Assembly: GCA_963773315.1 (NCBI GenBank)
Contig: CAVZAF010000010.1
Location: 1 to 64,000 of the forward strand
Origin: DATKAS01 sp963773315
Lineage (GTDB): Bacteria; Actinomycetota; Acidimicrobiia; Acidimicrobiales; DATKAS01
Reading direction: 5' to 3'
DNA: 64,000 nucleotides
The position numbers and the translations under genes were made by a program. Below are positions 18,582-28,591 of the stretch, one piece after another. The number at the start of each line of letters is the position of its first letter. The first letter of the stretch is position 1. The notes under the pieces were generated by a model. It saw only the letters and a program-made list of their open reading frames with translations. It was not told the origin of the DNA and searched no databases.

Positions 18582-18877
18582 CGATCGGCGAGCCAAAGCG
18601 CATCCGTTCGAAAGAGCATTTGCGCTACGTCGCAAGCCAGCCTTGCCTAATTTGCGGACGGTCGCCGACCCACGCTCATCACATTCGCTTCGCTCAGCCG
18701 AAGGGACTTGGGCTGAAAGTAAGCGACGAATTCACCGTGCCGCTTTGCGCCATTCATCACTCAGAAAACCACACGACCGGCAATGAGTTGCGATGGTGGG
18801 AAGAGCACAAGATCGAGCCGCTATCGATTGCTCATCGGCTTTGGCAGGAGTTTCGGCAGCTACCTGGAAACGCCTAG
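18482..18877 (+). CDS. DUF968-type HNH-like domain, probably the C-terminal half of the Rad52 protein
   Basis: This frame encodes IDKSVLTIGEPKRIRSKEHL, then RYVASQPCLICGRSPTHAHH, then KVSDEFTVPLCAIHHSENHT, then WWEEHKIEPLSIAHRLW. The CxxC plus HH and C..HH pattern is the DUF968/HNH-like zinc-binding nuclease fold found in phage recombination modules. As an independent gene it could only start at TTG 18482, with no ribosome-binding site and an overlap of 100 bases with rad52. The linker reads naturally (QPPESEQAPAEKPKIDKSVL), so it is more likely the frameshifted end of the preceding gene. The proposed segment join lies just after its stop. Confidence 0.7.
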   Translation: MRAVSCQAAASNPQPPESEQAPAEKPKIDKSVLTIGEPKRIRSKEHLRYVASQPCLICGRSPTHAHHIRFAQPKGLGLKVSDEFTVPLCAIHHSENHTTGNELRWWEEHKIEPLSIAHRLWQEFRQLPGNA

Positions 18878-20201
18878 TTTAAATTCGGCGTCCGCAAGGA
18901 AGCTAAGGGCTGTGTGGTGGGTATCCAACCTCGCAGCTCAGAGATGATGCGCTGCGTCGGCGCGGTCGTACGCGATAGGTACGCGTCGACCCTCGCGCCG
19001 GCGAGGAACAGAGGCACGGCTGATCCCCGCATGTTCGACGTGCTGAAGTCGACCGTCTCTGTCTGCTGCCGCGCGATCCGCACGAGCAGCGATGTCGGGA
19101 GCGCGGCGGTGACGCTCGCAAGTGCGTCCAGGCTCGCCTGGCCTGACGCCGCTCGTGCGACGTCGGTCGCCTCTTGGATGTGCTTGAACCGCTCGCCGAT
19201 CCCGATCTCGCCCGTGGGCACGAGCATCCGCGCGAGGGTGAAGGCGTTGGACTCCTTCGTGTCCTTCGTGCGAGTGCTGATCGCCATCGACGCCCGCATC
19301 TCCTCGATCGGAGCGCCGCTCACCCGGTGGTAGCGGCCCGCCGCCTCGGCTGCCGCCGTGATGAACGCCGTGTTGATCGACCCCCCGAGCCTCTTCGATG
19401 CGAGCCGCACGTCTTCGAGCGGCATGCGCAGCGTCTCGAGCCGCCTCGACAGCGAGCGCGCCGTCCATATCGGCGACAGCGCCTTCTTCGTGTCGGACAG
19501 CTGCTTCACGATCGCTCGAATCTGGGTTGCAGCCGCCGCGCTCGTCGACGGGATGCGCTGCGGGTTGGCCATCAGCTCGGCCCATTCGCGAGCCAGACCC
19601 ATCGGCACCCGCATCGTGCTGGTCACGATGTCGCGAGCGACATCGCTGGCGCTCGCCGGGGGTGGTGCCGCGACCGGCTCGACCTCGGGGGGCAGCGGCT
19701 TCTCGGGGGCATCACGCTCGAAGTCGAGGAACTGCAGCGAGAGACGCACGCCGCCTTCGCCGTCCATCAGCGTGTGGTGGAAGCGCATGAGCAAGGCGGC
19801 GCGGCCCCCGCTCAGCCCTTCGATGATCACCATCTGCCAGAGCGGGCGGGTGCGGTCGAACGGGTCGGCTGTGAGCAGCGTTGCGAGGTCGAAGAGGTCA
19901 CGCTCGTCGCCAGGCGGCGCGAGCGCGAGCCGGCGCAGGTGGTAGGTGAGGTCGAAGTCGGGGTCGTCGACCCACGCCGGAGGCTGCAGGCCGAGTGCCG
20001 GCTGCACGCGTCTGTCGGAGCCGAGGCACGATCCGCGTCGGCGCGCAGCATGCGCTGCGCGAGGCGCTCCATGTCGGGGACGGTGTCGAGCACCGTGAGG
20101 CTCGCGGCGGTGGACGAGAGGTACGGATCCTTCTCGAGCCGCCACATCAGGCCCTCCGCGTCGGACATACGGGGGCTCATCTCGACGAGCGCTTCGCTCA
20201 T
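18874..20201 (-). CDS. WS/DGAT-family wax ester/diacylglycerol acyltransferase, 3'-truncated and frameshifted
   Basis: This enzyme esterifies diacylglycerol or fatty alcohol with acyl-CoA to make storage lipid. The start ATG 20201 gives MSDAEGLMWRLEKDPYLSST in the family's N-terminal position. The catalytic motif is HHTLMDG in LLMRFHHTLMDGEGG. WVDDPDFDLTYHLRR and TSNMRGSAVPLFLAGARV are further family signatures. Two extra bases near 20,015-20,045 break the frame: between RMLRADA and IVPRLRQ, and between that and RVQPALGLQ. Removing them gives 441 codons plus a stop. The normal C-terminus after GARV is missing because the proposed segment join follows. WS/DGATs are typical of lipid-storing actinobacteria. 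Confidence 0.75.
18878..18985. other. Join between alphaproteobacterial and actinobacterial sequence
   Basis: Left of 18,877 the DUF968 gene is intact at its 3' end. Right of about 18,985 the leftward WS/DGAT acyltransferase is homologous to its family up to SNMRGSAVPLFLAGARV and then continues into unrelated residues until a stop at 18874-18876. Base composition and codon use change here. No repeat, integrase or transposase is present. The exact crossover cannot be placed by eye. Confidence 0.7.
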
Positions 20202-20240
20202 GGGCGAAGGCTACGCCCGTCGCGGGCGCGGCGTTCTGGC

Positions 20241-20861
20241 TCAGCGCGGGATCGAGGTGTGCTTGAACTCGTTGAGGCCTGGCCAGCCGGTCACCAGGTC
20301 GAGGACCCGGTCGACGGTCTTCGTCGCGAGCTCGATGTCGCCACGGGGCCGGTCCATCAGGCGGACGAACACCGACTGCGACTCGCCCTGTAGGTCGTCG
20401 GCGATAAAGGTGGGCACGCCCCAGACGCGGTGCTCGTTGACCGCGATCTCGTGCTCCTTGCGGATCGTGTCGAGCGGACCCCCGGCGGCGATCTCTGCGA
20501 ACACTGCGTCGGCGTCGACGCCGTTCGCCCGCAGCACGTCGTCGATCACCTCGTGCTCACGGATGTGGCGACCTTCGTCGTGGCGAGCCGCGAACAGGGC
20601 GACGTGGGTGTCAAGGAACCGGTCGGGTTGCTGGTCGCGAACCACGACGCCGGCCTGCAGCGCGAGCAGACCCGTGTCTTTCGCCGGCTCGTCCCAGACG
20701 TCGGTCTCACCCTCGGCTACGTGCGCCTGTCCGAGCGAGAAGGGCACGAACCTCACGTCCCAGTCAGCCCCGGCCTGCAAGGCGGCCACCACGTGCTCGT
20801 GAGCAGTGCGGGCGAACGGGCAGCGGTAGTCGAAGGTGACGGCGAAGGAGCGGGCGGGCAT
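20241..20861 (-). CDS. DsbA-family (thioredoxin-fold) oxidoreductase-like protein
   Basis: A 206-residue thioredoxin-fold protein. The active-site region is FDYRCPFARTAHEHV (residues 10-24), with CPFA in place of the CPxC of true disulfide oxidases, so only one cysteine remains. The helical insertion contains VRDQQPDRFLDTHVALFAAR, and the cis-proline loop is WGVPTFIADD (about 147-156). The single-Cys, signal-less form resembles 2-hydroxychromene-2-carboxylate-isomerase/FrnE-like cytosolic members that act with glutathione, mycothiol or no thiol. It follows the PAP2 gene in opposite map order (both leftward, 3-base gap), suggesting co-transcription. Confidence 0.75.
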   Translation of the reverse strand: MPARSFAVTFDYRCPFARTAHEHVVAALQAGADWDVRFVPFSLGQAHVAEGETDVWDEPAKDTGLLALQAGVVVRDQQPDRFLDTHVALFAARHDEGRHIREHEVIDDVLRANGVDADAVFAEIAAGGPLDTIRKEHEIAVNEHRVWGVPTFIADDLQGESQSVFVRLMDRPRGDIELATKTVDRVLDLVTGWPGLNEFKHTSIPR

Positions 20862-20864
20862 GGG

Positions 20865-21440
20865 TCAGCCAACCCCGGCTCGGGCAAGAAGATTCCGGTT
20901 GACCCGTCGCCAGATCTGCTTCGCGGTCACGCCCAAGGCGACGCCGACGGCCGCACCGGCGACGACATCGGAGGCGTGGTGGATCTTCACGTACACCCGG
21001 CTCGTGGCCACGACGCCCGCGAGGCCATACCAGAGGGCCCTCTCGGGCAGCGGGCGGCCGTCTGACAGCAGGGCGGCGGCGACGAAGGCGGCCGATGCGT
21101 GACCACTCGGGAAGCTGCTCGTGAGTGGCTGCCGGAGGGTGTGCGGGCGGTCACCCTCGTGCACCGGCCTCGTGCGGCTGAAGAGCGACTTGAGCCCGAG
21201 GTTGACGAGCACCGACTCGAACCCGAGGGTGCTCGAGAGCTCGACGGCGTCGCGGAGTGAACCCTCGGGGAGTGCTGCCCTCGTGAACCCTGCGAGGTGC
21301 CACACGAGGCTGTGGTCGCCGAGCGCTGACGCGATGTAGAAGGCCCGGTCGGCGACCGTGTTGCCTCGGAGCTGGTCGAACCAGGCGTCGACGGCTTCGT
21401 CGAACCGAGCGACGGTCGGGCCGAACGGGGCGTCGGGCAC
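20865..21440 (-). CDS. PAP2-family membrane phosphatase
   Basis: A 191-residue protein with the three PAP2 phosphatase motifs in order: KSLFSRTRP (K-x6-RP), FPSGHASAAF (PSGH) and SRVYVKIHHASDVVAG (SR-x5-H-x3-D). Hydrophobic segments alternate with them, as in integral-membrane lipid phosphatases acting on phosphatidate, undecaprenyl pyrophosphate or related lipids. GTG 21440 is chosen because it follows the stop of the upstream RecB-like gene (21446) by five bases. The frame is open far upstream, but that part is antisense-like noise. Confidence 0.8.
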   Translation of the reverse strand: MPDAPFGPTVARFDEAVDAWFDQLRGNTVADRAFYIASALGDHSLVWHLAGFTRAALPEGSLRDAVELSSTLGFESVLVNLGLKSLFSRTRPVHEGDRPHTLRQPLTSSFPSGHASAAFVAAALLSDGRPLPERALWYGLAGVVATSRVYVKIHHASDVVAGAAVGVALGVTAKQIWRRVNRNLLARAGVG

Positions 21441-21445
21441 GCCCT

Positions 21446-22276
21446 CTACAAGAGCACAGGTTCGGGCACGGCTCGAACGTCGAGGTCGGGCTGACCGGCC
21501 AACGCCGGGTCGCCACCGAACGCGGGGCAGTAGGCCTTGTAGGCGCAGAAGTCGCAGAGCGGCCCGCGGTTGGGGCGGAAGTCCTCGGTGCGGCATGCCC
21601 GCTCGACCGCCGTCCAGATCGCGCCGACCTTCTTGTCGAGGAACGACATCTTCTGGTCGGACGGCGTCGCGACGATCGCGAGCGGCTCGCTCAAGTAGAG
21701 GAGCTGCACGCGTGCCGGCCGCCGGCCGAGCACGCGCTCGCAGAGCAACGCGTAGAAGTTGACGCCGGACAACCGACCTTGCTCGTGCGTGATGCGCGGC
21801 GGCTTGCCGGTCTTGTAGTCGGTGACGACGAGCTCGCCGTCGGCGTCGAGATCGAGGCGGTCGATGACGCCACGCATCGTGGTGCCGCCAACCTCGGCCG
21901 AGAGTCGCAGCTCGAGCCCGATCGGGTTCACTCGCGTGGGATCTTCGAGCCGGAAGTACTGGCGCACGAGTGTCTCGGCGTCGTCGAGGAACTGCTGCGC
22001 CTGCTCGTCGGTGAGGTGCAGGTCGACGAGATCGGGATCGGTGCCCATCTCGGTGTAGGCCCGGTCGAGCGCGGTGAGCGCAGCTTCGAGGGTGCGGGAA
22101 CGAGCCGGCTCTTCGAACAGCAGCTCGAGCGCGCGGTGCACGAGCGTGCCCTTCGTGGCCCACGGGGAGGGCGGCTCGGGCAGCCTGTCGATCGCGCTGA
22201 AGCGGAACGCGAGCGCGCACGACTTGAACGACTCGACCTTGCTCGGCGACAGCCCGTAGGGCACCGGAAGCGCCAT
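21446..22276 (-). CDS. RecB-family PD-(D/E)XK exonuclease with probable 4Fe-4S cysteines
   Basis: A 276-residue nuclease of the Cas4/AddB/RecB type. Motifs: LSPSKVESFKSCALAFRF (N-terminal Ser-Cys helix), KGTLVHRALELLFE (catalytic His), RGVIDRLDLD (Asp), LVVTDYKTGKPPR (Asp...Lys of the active site), and CDFCAYKAYCP near the C-terminus. With the upstream Cys, these last cysteines match the iron-sulfur ligand pattern. Such stand-alone proteins occur in most actinobacterial genomes and probably trim DNA in repair. ATG 22276 follows MALPVPYG; no CRISPR array or cas gene is nearby. Confidence 0.85.
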   Translation of the reverse strand: MALPVPYGLSPSKVESFKSCALAFRFSAIDRLPEPPSPWATKGTLVHRALELLFEEPARSRTLEAALTALDRAYTEMGTDPDLVDLHLTDEQAQQFLDDAETLVRQYFRLEDPTRVNPIGLELRLSAEVGGTTMRGVIDRLDLDADGELVVTDYKTGKPPRITHEQGRLSGVNFYALLCERVLGRRPARVQLLYLSEPLAIVATPSDQKMSFLDKKVGAIWTAVERACRTEDFRPNRGPLCDFCAYKAYCPAFGGDPALAGQPDLDVRAVPEPVLL

Positions 22277-22351
22277 GGAGCGATGGTAACGGTGGGGTGG
22301 GACATTCCCGGGGAGGGTCCCCGGGGAGGTCGCGGAGTACCGTCGCTCACC

Positions 22352-22735
22352 ATGCCAGCGGCGGACGTCGAGGCGGTCCTGGAGGCCAACCAGGCGTTCT
22401 ACGACGCCTTCGAGGCCCGCGACATCAACGCGATGTCCGAGCTCTGGGAGCACAGCGATCGGGTCGTGTGCACGCACCCCGGCTGGTCGACGCTGAGGGG
22501 CTGGGGCGCGATCGCAGGGTCCTGGTACGGGCTCTTCAGCAACACCGAGCACCTCCAGTTCATCGTCACGAACGCGAACGCCGAGATCGACGGCGACATC
22601 GCGTGGGTGGTGTGCGACGAGAACATCCTCGGCGGCGCGAGTGGGGGCACGGTGGCCGCGCTGAACCTGTTCGCTCGGCGACCCGGTGGGCGCTGGTTCA
22701 TGATCGGACACCACGGCGCTCCGGTCCTCGGCTGA
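22352..22735 (+). CDS. SnoaL/NTF2-like (DUF4440-type) protein
   Basis: A 127-residue cone-fold protein: VEAVLEANQAFYDAFEARDI, then MSELWEHSDRVVCTHPGWST, then GWGAIAGSWYGLFSN, then WVVCDENIL and GRWFMIGHHGAPVLG. The order (helix pair, D..C.HPGW...G..AI..SW, final W...HHGSPV) is typical of the nuclear-transport-factor-2-like family. These proteins act as ketosteroid-isomerase-like enzymes or binding proteins; the ligand is unknown. It is divergent from the RecB-like gene. ATG 22352 gives the usual length. Confidence 0.8.
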   Translation: MPAADVEAVLEANQAFYDAFEARDINAMSELWEHSDRVVCTHPGWSTLRGWGAIAGSWYGLFSNTEHLQFIVTNANAEIDGDIAWVVCDENILGGASGGTVAALNLFARRPGGRWFMIGHHGAPVLG

Positions 22736-22778
22736 CCCCTGGCGTTCTGAGCGCCGGGAACCCGCCAACCGTGGCGGG

Positions 22779-23904
22779 TTATCGCGCGCGAGTTCGCTTG
22801 GGGGGGAGGTTCGCGGGGGAGGCCGAGCAAGCGCTCGCCGATGATGTTGCGCTGCACCTGACTCGTGCCACCCGCGATCCGTCCGCCTGGCGCCGCGAGC
22901 ATGCCCGCAGCGTCGGGGCCGGCGAGCATCGCCTCGGCGCCCGAGAGGTCGCCGCGGAGCATCGAGACGTCGAACATGAGCTCGGTGATGCCCAGCTTCA
23001 TGAGCGAGCCCGCCGTGCTCGCGACGGGTCCCTGCCGCAACGCGAGCGCGCGGTAGGCGTTTCCGCTCGACAGCATCGTGGCGAGACGATCGCGGTCGAC
23101 GGCGCCGAGGTCGCCGGCGCCGAGCGAAGCGATCTGCTCGAGGCGTCGCTCGAGCCCGATGATCGATGCACCGATGTGGCCGCGCTCGCTCGTGAGCGTC
23201 GCCATGCCCACCATCCAGCCCTCGTTCTCGGGGCCGATCAGCGCGTCGATCGGCATCTCGACGTCGGTGAAGAACACCTCGTCGAACTCGGCTTCGCCGG
23301 TCATCTGCCGGAGCGGACGCACCTCGATGCCCGGGAGTGCCATGTCCATCAGGAAGAACGAGATGCCCTTGTGCTTCGGCGCATCGGGATCGGTGCGGGC
23401 CATGAGGATGCCCCAGTCCGAGTAGCGCCCACCGCTCGTCCAGACCTTCTGGCCGTTGACGATCCACCGCTCGCCGTCGCGCTCGGCGCGCGTCGAGAGC
23501 GATCCGAGGTCGCTGCCGGCGCCAGGCTCCGAGAAGAGCTGGCACCAGACCTGCTCGGCCGCCAGCGTCGCCCTCAGGTGGTCGCGCTTCTGCTCCTCGG
23601 TGCCGAACTTCTGGATGACCGTTCCGGCGAGGACGATGCCAACCATGTTGATGAACGCGGGCACGCCGGCACGGGCGCACTCCTCGATCCAGGTCGCGTT
23701 GTGGTCGGGGGTGAGACCACGGCCGCCGTGCTCGACCGGCCAGTGGATGCCCGCCCACCCCTCGGCGTAGAGCAGCTTCTGCCAGGCGATGCCCGAAGCG
23801 ACCAGCTCCTGGGGGATGATCGCCCCGTAGTCGCGCGGAGCGCCGTCCTTGTGTGCGGCGAGCCAAGCGCGCGCGTCCGATCGGAAGGGTTCGAGGTCGA
23901 TCAT
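22779..23904 (-). CDS. Acyl-CoA dehydrogenase (one-base insertion near the 3' end)
   Basis: An FAD-dependent acyl-CoA dehydrogenase of fatty-acid or steroid side-chain oxidation. It has WCQLFSEPGAGSDLGSLSTR and WIVNGQKVWTSGG of the FAD/substrate site, EFDEVFFTDVEMP, and the C-terminal GGTSQVQRNIIGERLLGLPR. As read, the frame runs on through the neighbouring NTF2-like gene in antisense to 22399. Deleting one base from the seven-G run at 22800-22806 brings a TAA at 22779-22781 and a normal 374-residue enzyme. The start ATG 23904 lies five bases from the stop of the glutamate dehydrogenase gene, so they form one leftward operon. Confidence 0.85.
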
Positions 23905-23908
23905 GTCC

Positions 23909-26900
23909 TCATCCTGCCGGGTGCGCGGCGGTGATCAGGTTCCTCAGCTCGCGGACGGCGACCGAGAGGGTCGTGAGGTCGAACGTGCCCGCCGCTCTGA
24001 TGCCCGCGAGCACCGACTGGAAGCGGTCGACCTGGGCGCGGTTCCGGTCGATCCAGGAGTCGACGAGCACGTACGCCGCTTCGCCGTCGCTGCGCAGCCG
24101 CAGCACCTCCGCGGTCAGCTCGCGCTGCTCGGCCAGCAGGTCGTCGCGAAGGGCGGCCCTCGCCAGCGTCTGCCATTCGTTGTCACGCACGAGATCGAAC
24201 ACGCGCTCGCGCATCCAGTCGATGCCGAGCCGGTCGGTCAGCGCGAAGAAGACCGCGGCCGCGTCGGTGACAGAAACCCCTCGGGCGCGCGCGACCTCGA
24301 CGATGTCGAACGCGGACAGCTGGAAGTCGAGCGCCGCCGCGCGGTGGGCGAGGTCGTGGCTCACGCCCGCGCTCTCGTAAGCCGCCGCGGTGGCTTCGAG
24401 CGTGTCTCGGTCGCCGCCGAAGAGCACCTGCGGGACGGCACGCGTGCAGCTCCTGTACGCCCTCGGTGAACGCTGCGACCGTCGCGGTGATGTCGAGCGG
24501 TGGCCGGCGATGGCGGAGCAGCCACAGCGCGCCGCGCTCGACCGTGTGGCGGAGCGCCAGCAGCATCCGCAGCTGCACGTCGGGGGCGACGGCGCCGTCG
24601 AGCGCCTCGATCGGTGTCCAGAGGTCCTGCATCGCGAAGATCGCACGGGCGGCGATGTGGGCGCGCGTGCTCTCGACGACGGACGCGCCGGTCTCCTCGG
24701 TCATCCGGAAGTCGAACGAGATGCCGGCCTTGTTCACGGTGCTGTTGACGATCCGCATCGCGACGATGTCGCGGCGCAGGCGGTGACGGTCCATCTCCGC
24801 GCGGAACCGCTCCCGGAGGGGTGTCGGGAAGTACCGCCCGATCTCGTCGGCGACGAACGGGTCGTCGGGCAGGTCGGACGCGAGGATCTCGCGCACGTTC
24901 GTCGTCTTCGTGTAGGCGAGCAGCACTGCGAACTCAGGGGTTGTGAGCCCCACACCCGATGCTTGACGCTCCGCGAGCTGGCGGTCAGTCGGCAGGAACT
25001 CGAGCGTGCGGTCGATCAGGTCCTCACGCTCGAGCGAGCTGATGTAGCGAGCGTGCACGTCGATCATCGAGACCGTCTGAGCCCGGGCGTTGGCGAGTGC
25101 ACGGTTCTGCTCGTAGTTGTTGCGCAGCACCAAGTGGGCCACCTCGTCGGCCATCTCGTCGAGCAGCGCGTTGCGCTGCTTCACGGTGAGGTCGCCGGCG
25201 GCGACGGCGCCGTCGAGGAGGATCTTGATGTTGATCTCGTGGTCGGACGTGTCGACGCCGGCGGAGTTGTCGATGGCGTCCGTGTTCACCAGGCCGCCGG
25301 CCAGCGCGTACTCCACGCGGCCGCGCTGGGTGAGGCCGAGGTTGCCGCCCTCGACGACGGCGCGGCACCGCAGGTCGAGGCCGTCGACCCGCAACCCGTC
25401 GTTGGCGCGGTCGCCGACTTCGCTGTGCGTCTCGTTCGACGCCTTCACGTAGGTGCCGATGCCTCCGTTGAAGAGAAGGTCGACCGGCGCCTTCAGGAGG
25501 GCCGAGATCACGTCGGCCGGTGTGAGTGCCTCGGCGTCGGTGCAGAGCAGCTCGCGAGCCTGGGGCGAGAGCGGGATCGACTTGGCGGCGCGCGGCCACA
25601 CGCCGCCCCCAGCGGAGATGAGCGACCGGTCGTAGTCGTCCCACGAGGAGCGGGGAAGGTCGAACAGCCGCTTGCGCTCGACGAACGACGCCGCGGGATC
25701 GGGCGTCGGGTCGATGAACACATGACGATGGTCGAACGCGCCGACGAGCTCCATCGCACGTGACTGCAGCATCCCGTTGCCGAACACATCCCCGGACATG
25801 TCGCCGATGCCGACGACCGTGAACGGGTCCTTGTCCGGGTTGATGCCGAGGCCGAGGAAGTGGCGGCGCACCGACTCCCACGCGCCGCGCGCGGTGATGC
25901 CCATCTCCTTGTGGTCGTAGCCGTCGGAGCCTCCCGAGGCGAACGCGTCTCCGAGCCAGAATCCGTACTCGCCTGCGATCGAGTTCGCGAGGTCGGAGAA
26001 CGTGGCGGTTCCCTTGTCTGCCGCGACGACGAGGTAGGGATCGTCGTCGTCGTATCGCACGACGCGCGTGGGTGGCACGACCGTCGCGCCGACGATGTTG
26101 TCGGTGAGGTCGAGCATGCCGCGGATCAGGATCTGATAGCAGGCCACGACTTCGGCCTGGAGGGCGTCGCGATCCGGCGTCGCGGGCGGCTTCTTCACCA
26201 CGAACCCGCCCTTCGCGCCAACCGGGACGATGACCGCGTTCTTGACCATCTGAGCCTTCATCAGGCCGAGGACCTCGGTGCGGAAGTCCTCTCGCCGGTC
26301 CGACCACCGGATGCCGCCACGCGCGATGCGGCCGCCGCGCAGGTGCACGCCTTCGCACCGCGGTGAGTACACCCACACCTCGAAGACCGGGCGCGGCAGC
26401 GGCAGGTCCGGGACCCGCGCAGGGTCGAGCTTGAACGACATGTACGGCTTCGGGCCGCCGGTGGCATCGCGCTGGTACCAGCTCGTGCGCAGCGTGGCGA
26501 GGACGAGGTTGAGGAGGCTCGAGAGGATGCGGTCTTCATCGAGGCTCGCCACGTCGTGCAACGCCGCGGTGATGCTCGTGACGAGCTCCTCCTCCTCTTC
26601 GGTGCGGTCCGCGGTGCGGTCGGGATCGAAGCGTGCCTCGAACAGCTGCAGCAACATCGCTGCGATGTGGGCGTTCCCCGCGAGGGTGTCCTCGATGTAG
26701 CTCTGGCTGAACGTCGAACCGATCTGGCGCAGGTACTTCGCGTACGCCCGCAGCACGGCGACCTTCCGGCTCGAGAGTCCGGCGCGCGAACACCAGCCGG
26801 TTGAAGCCATCGCTCTCCGCCTCGCCCCTCCAGAGCCGACCGAATGCCTCGCAGAAGTCGGCGCGGGCGGCGTCGGCGTCGAGGCCGCCGAGGTCGCTGC

Positions 26901-28572
26901 TGCTGAGACCGATGTCGTAGATCCAGAGCGGAGGCGCGTCGGTGGGATGCACCTCGTAGGGACGCTCGTCGACGACCCGGACACCGAGGTGCTCGAGCAG
27001 GGGCACGACGTCGGACAGCGCCATCGGCTCACCGATCCGGAAGAGCCGCATCCTCACGAACCCGCGGGGCGCGTCGACCGGCCGGGTCACCACCGACTGG
27101 AGGTCGCTACCCCCGGAGCCGGCGATCAACGACTCCATGCGCTGCACGTCGCCGACCGCGCTGCGAGGGTCGACGTCCTCACGGTACGCGGCCGGGAACG
27201 CGGCGCCGTAGCGTCGCAACAGGTCGATGCCGCGCTCCTCGCCGTTGTGCTCGGCGAGCTCGGCCGCGAGGTCGTCGGTCCACGACCGACTGGCATCGGC
27301 GAGCCGGGTCTCGATGGACGGCACGTCGGGAGCGGACACACCGCCGCCTTCGGGCACCGTCACGATCACGTGCAGTCGAGCGAGGACCGACTCGGAGACG
27401 CGCCCGGTGCTCTCGACTCCGGTGCCTCCGAGCGCGTCGACCAGGATCGCCTCGATGCGCCGGACGAGCTCGGTCGTGAACCGATCGCGGGGCACGTAGA
27501 CGAGGCACGAGAAGAACCGGCCGAGCTCGTCTTTGCGGACGAAGAGGCGCACGCGCTTGCGCTCGTGGAGGCTCAGGATCCCCATTGAGGTCGCGTACAG
27601 CTCGTCCTCGCTGATCTGGAACAGCTCGTCGCGTGGGTAGGTGTCGAGGATCGAGCCGAGGTCCCTCCCGGAGTGCGAGTCGCGGGGAAGCCCGGCTCGG
27701 TCGAGCACGGCATCGACCTTGCGGCGCAGCAGCGGGATCTCCAGCGGAGTGGTGTTGTAGGCCGCGGAGGTCCAGAGGCCCAGGAACACGTGGGATCCGA
27801 CGCCCACGTGCTCCATGTGGACCGGTCGGTGCACGGTGGCGCGCGCGTCGGCCTTCCTCACGGTGAGTCCGGCGTGGGCGCCGCCGGAAGGCTCGGGCTC
27901 GGCGCCGCGCGAGATGCCGAGCGCTGCGCCGGTCTCGGCGTCGCGGTAGCCGAGGAACGTGAAGTGGTCGTCCGCCATCCACCGCAGCAGCGCCGCCGAC
28001 TCCGCGTCGTCGGGATCGGTCAGCGAACCCGCGATCGCGAGCGCCTTGTCACGCATCGCCTCCCAGTCGTCGAAGGCGGCGCGAACGTCGCCGAGCACGC
28101 GCAGCAGGTCGCGGCGGAGCGACTCGAGCAGGGCAGCGTCGGTCTCGCGGTCGACCTCGAAGTGCATGAACGCCTCACGTGGGGCGTTGTCGTCCGAGCC
28201 CGTGCCCCCGAGGTCCGTATCGGCGATGTCCGTCAGCTTCCCGTCGGCGTCGCGGTGCACGGCGATGATCGGGTGGACGACCAGGTCGATGCCGAGGCCG
28301 TGGCGAGTGAGCTCCATGCCCACGGAGTCCACGAGGAAGGGCATGTCGTCGGTGACGATCTCGACGATGGTGTGCGTCGAGTCGTAGCCGTTCTGATCGA
28401 ACGTCGGGTTGTACACCCGCACGAGGGGGTTGCCCGGCTTGCGTTCCTCGCCGAACCGGAGATGCGCGCGCGCGGCGCCCTCGAGGTCCGCGGCCGACCG
28501 TTCCTTCGCGTCGTCGACCGCGAGGTGCGCGTAGTACAGGGTGACGAAGCGAGCGAACAAGCCCGACGACAT
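23909..28572 (-). CDS. NAD-specific glutamate dehydrogenase, large (Bac_GDH) type, with two one-base insertions
   Basis: A large glutamate dehydrogenase that oxidises glutamate to 2-oxoglutarate and ammonia with NAD+. The N-terminal half holds regulatory ACT-like regions (YDSTHTIVEIVTDDMPFLVD; ERKRVRLFVRKDELGRFFSC). The catalytic region has LRGGRIARGGIRWSDRREDF, VGAKGGFVVKKPP (active-site Lys) and VVGIGDMSGDVFGNGML. The frame breaks twice, near 26,786 (FNRLVFA to AGLSSRKVAV) and near 24,440 (GVQELHA to VPQVLFGG). Each is one extra base; removing both gives 1,553 residues, the family's usual size. ATG 28572 starts 19 bases after the SDR gene ends. The intact motifs on both sides of each break argue for sequencing error. 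Confidence 0.85.
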
Positions 28573-28591
28573 CAGTGTCACCCCCCCGGCA

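Noticed and set aside
15418..18877. Complete prophage
   Set aside because: No integrase, portal, capsid, tail, large terminase or lysis gene is present; only accessory and recombination genes remain.
19174..20802. 542-residue frame on the plus strand
   Set aside because: Lies opposite the WS/DGAT and DsbA-like genes; Arg/Ser-rich shadow typical of G+C-rich DNA.
21446..22276. Cas4 of a CRISPR system
   Set aside because: The nuclease motif and cysteines fit, but there are no cas genes or repeats nearby, and stand-alone RecB-like proteins of this size are common in actinobacteria.
22399..22778. C-terminal extension of the acyl-CoA dehydrogenase through the NTF2-like gene
   Set aside because: Caused by one extra base in a seven-G run; with it removed a TAA at 22779-22781 ends the protein at its normal length.
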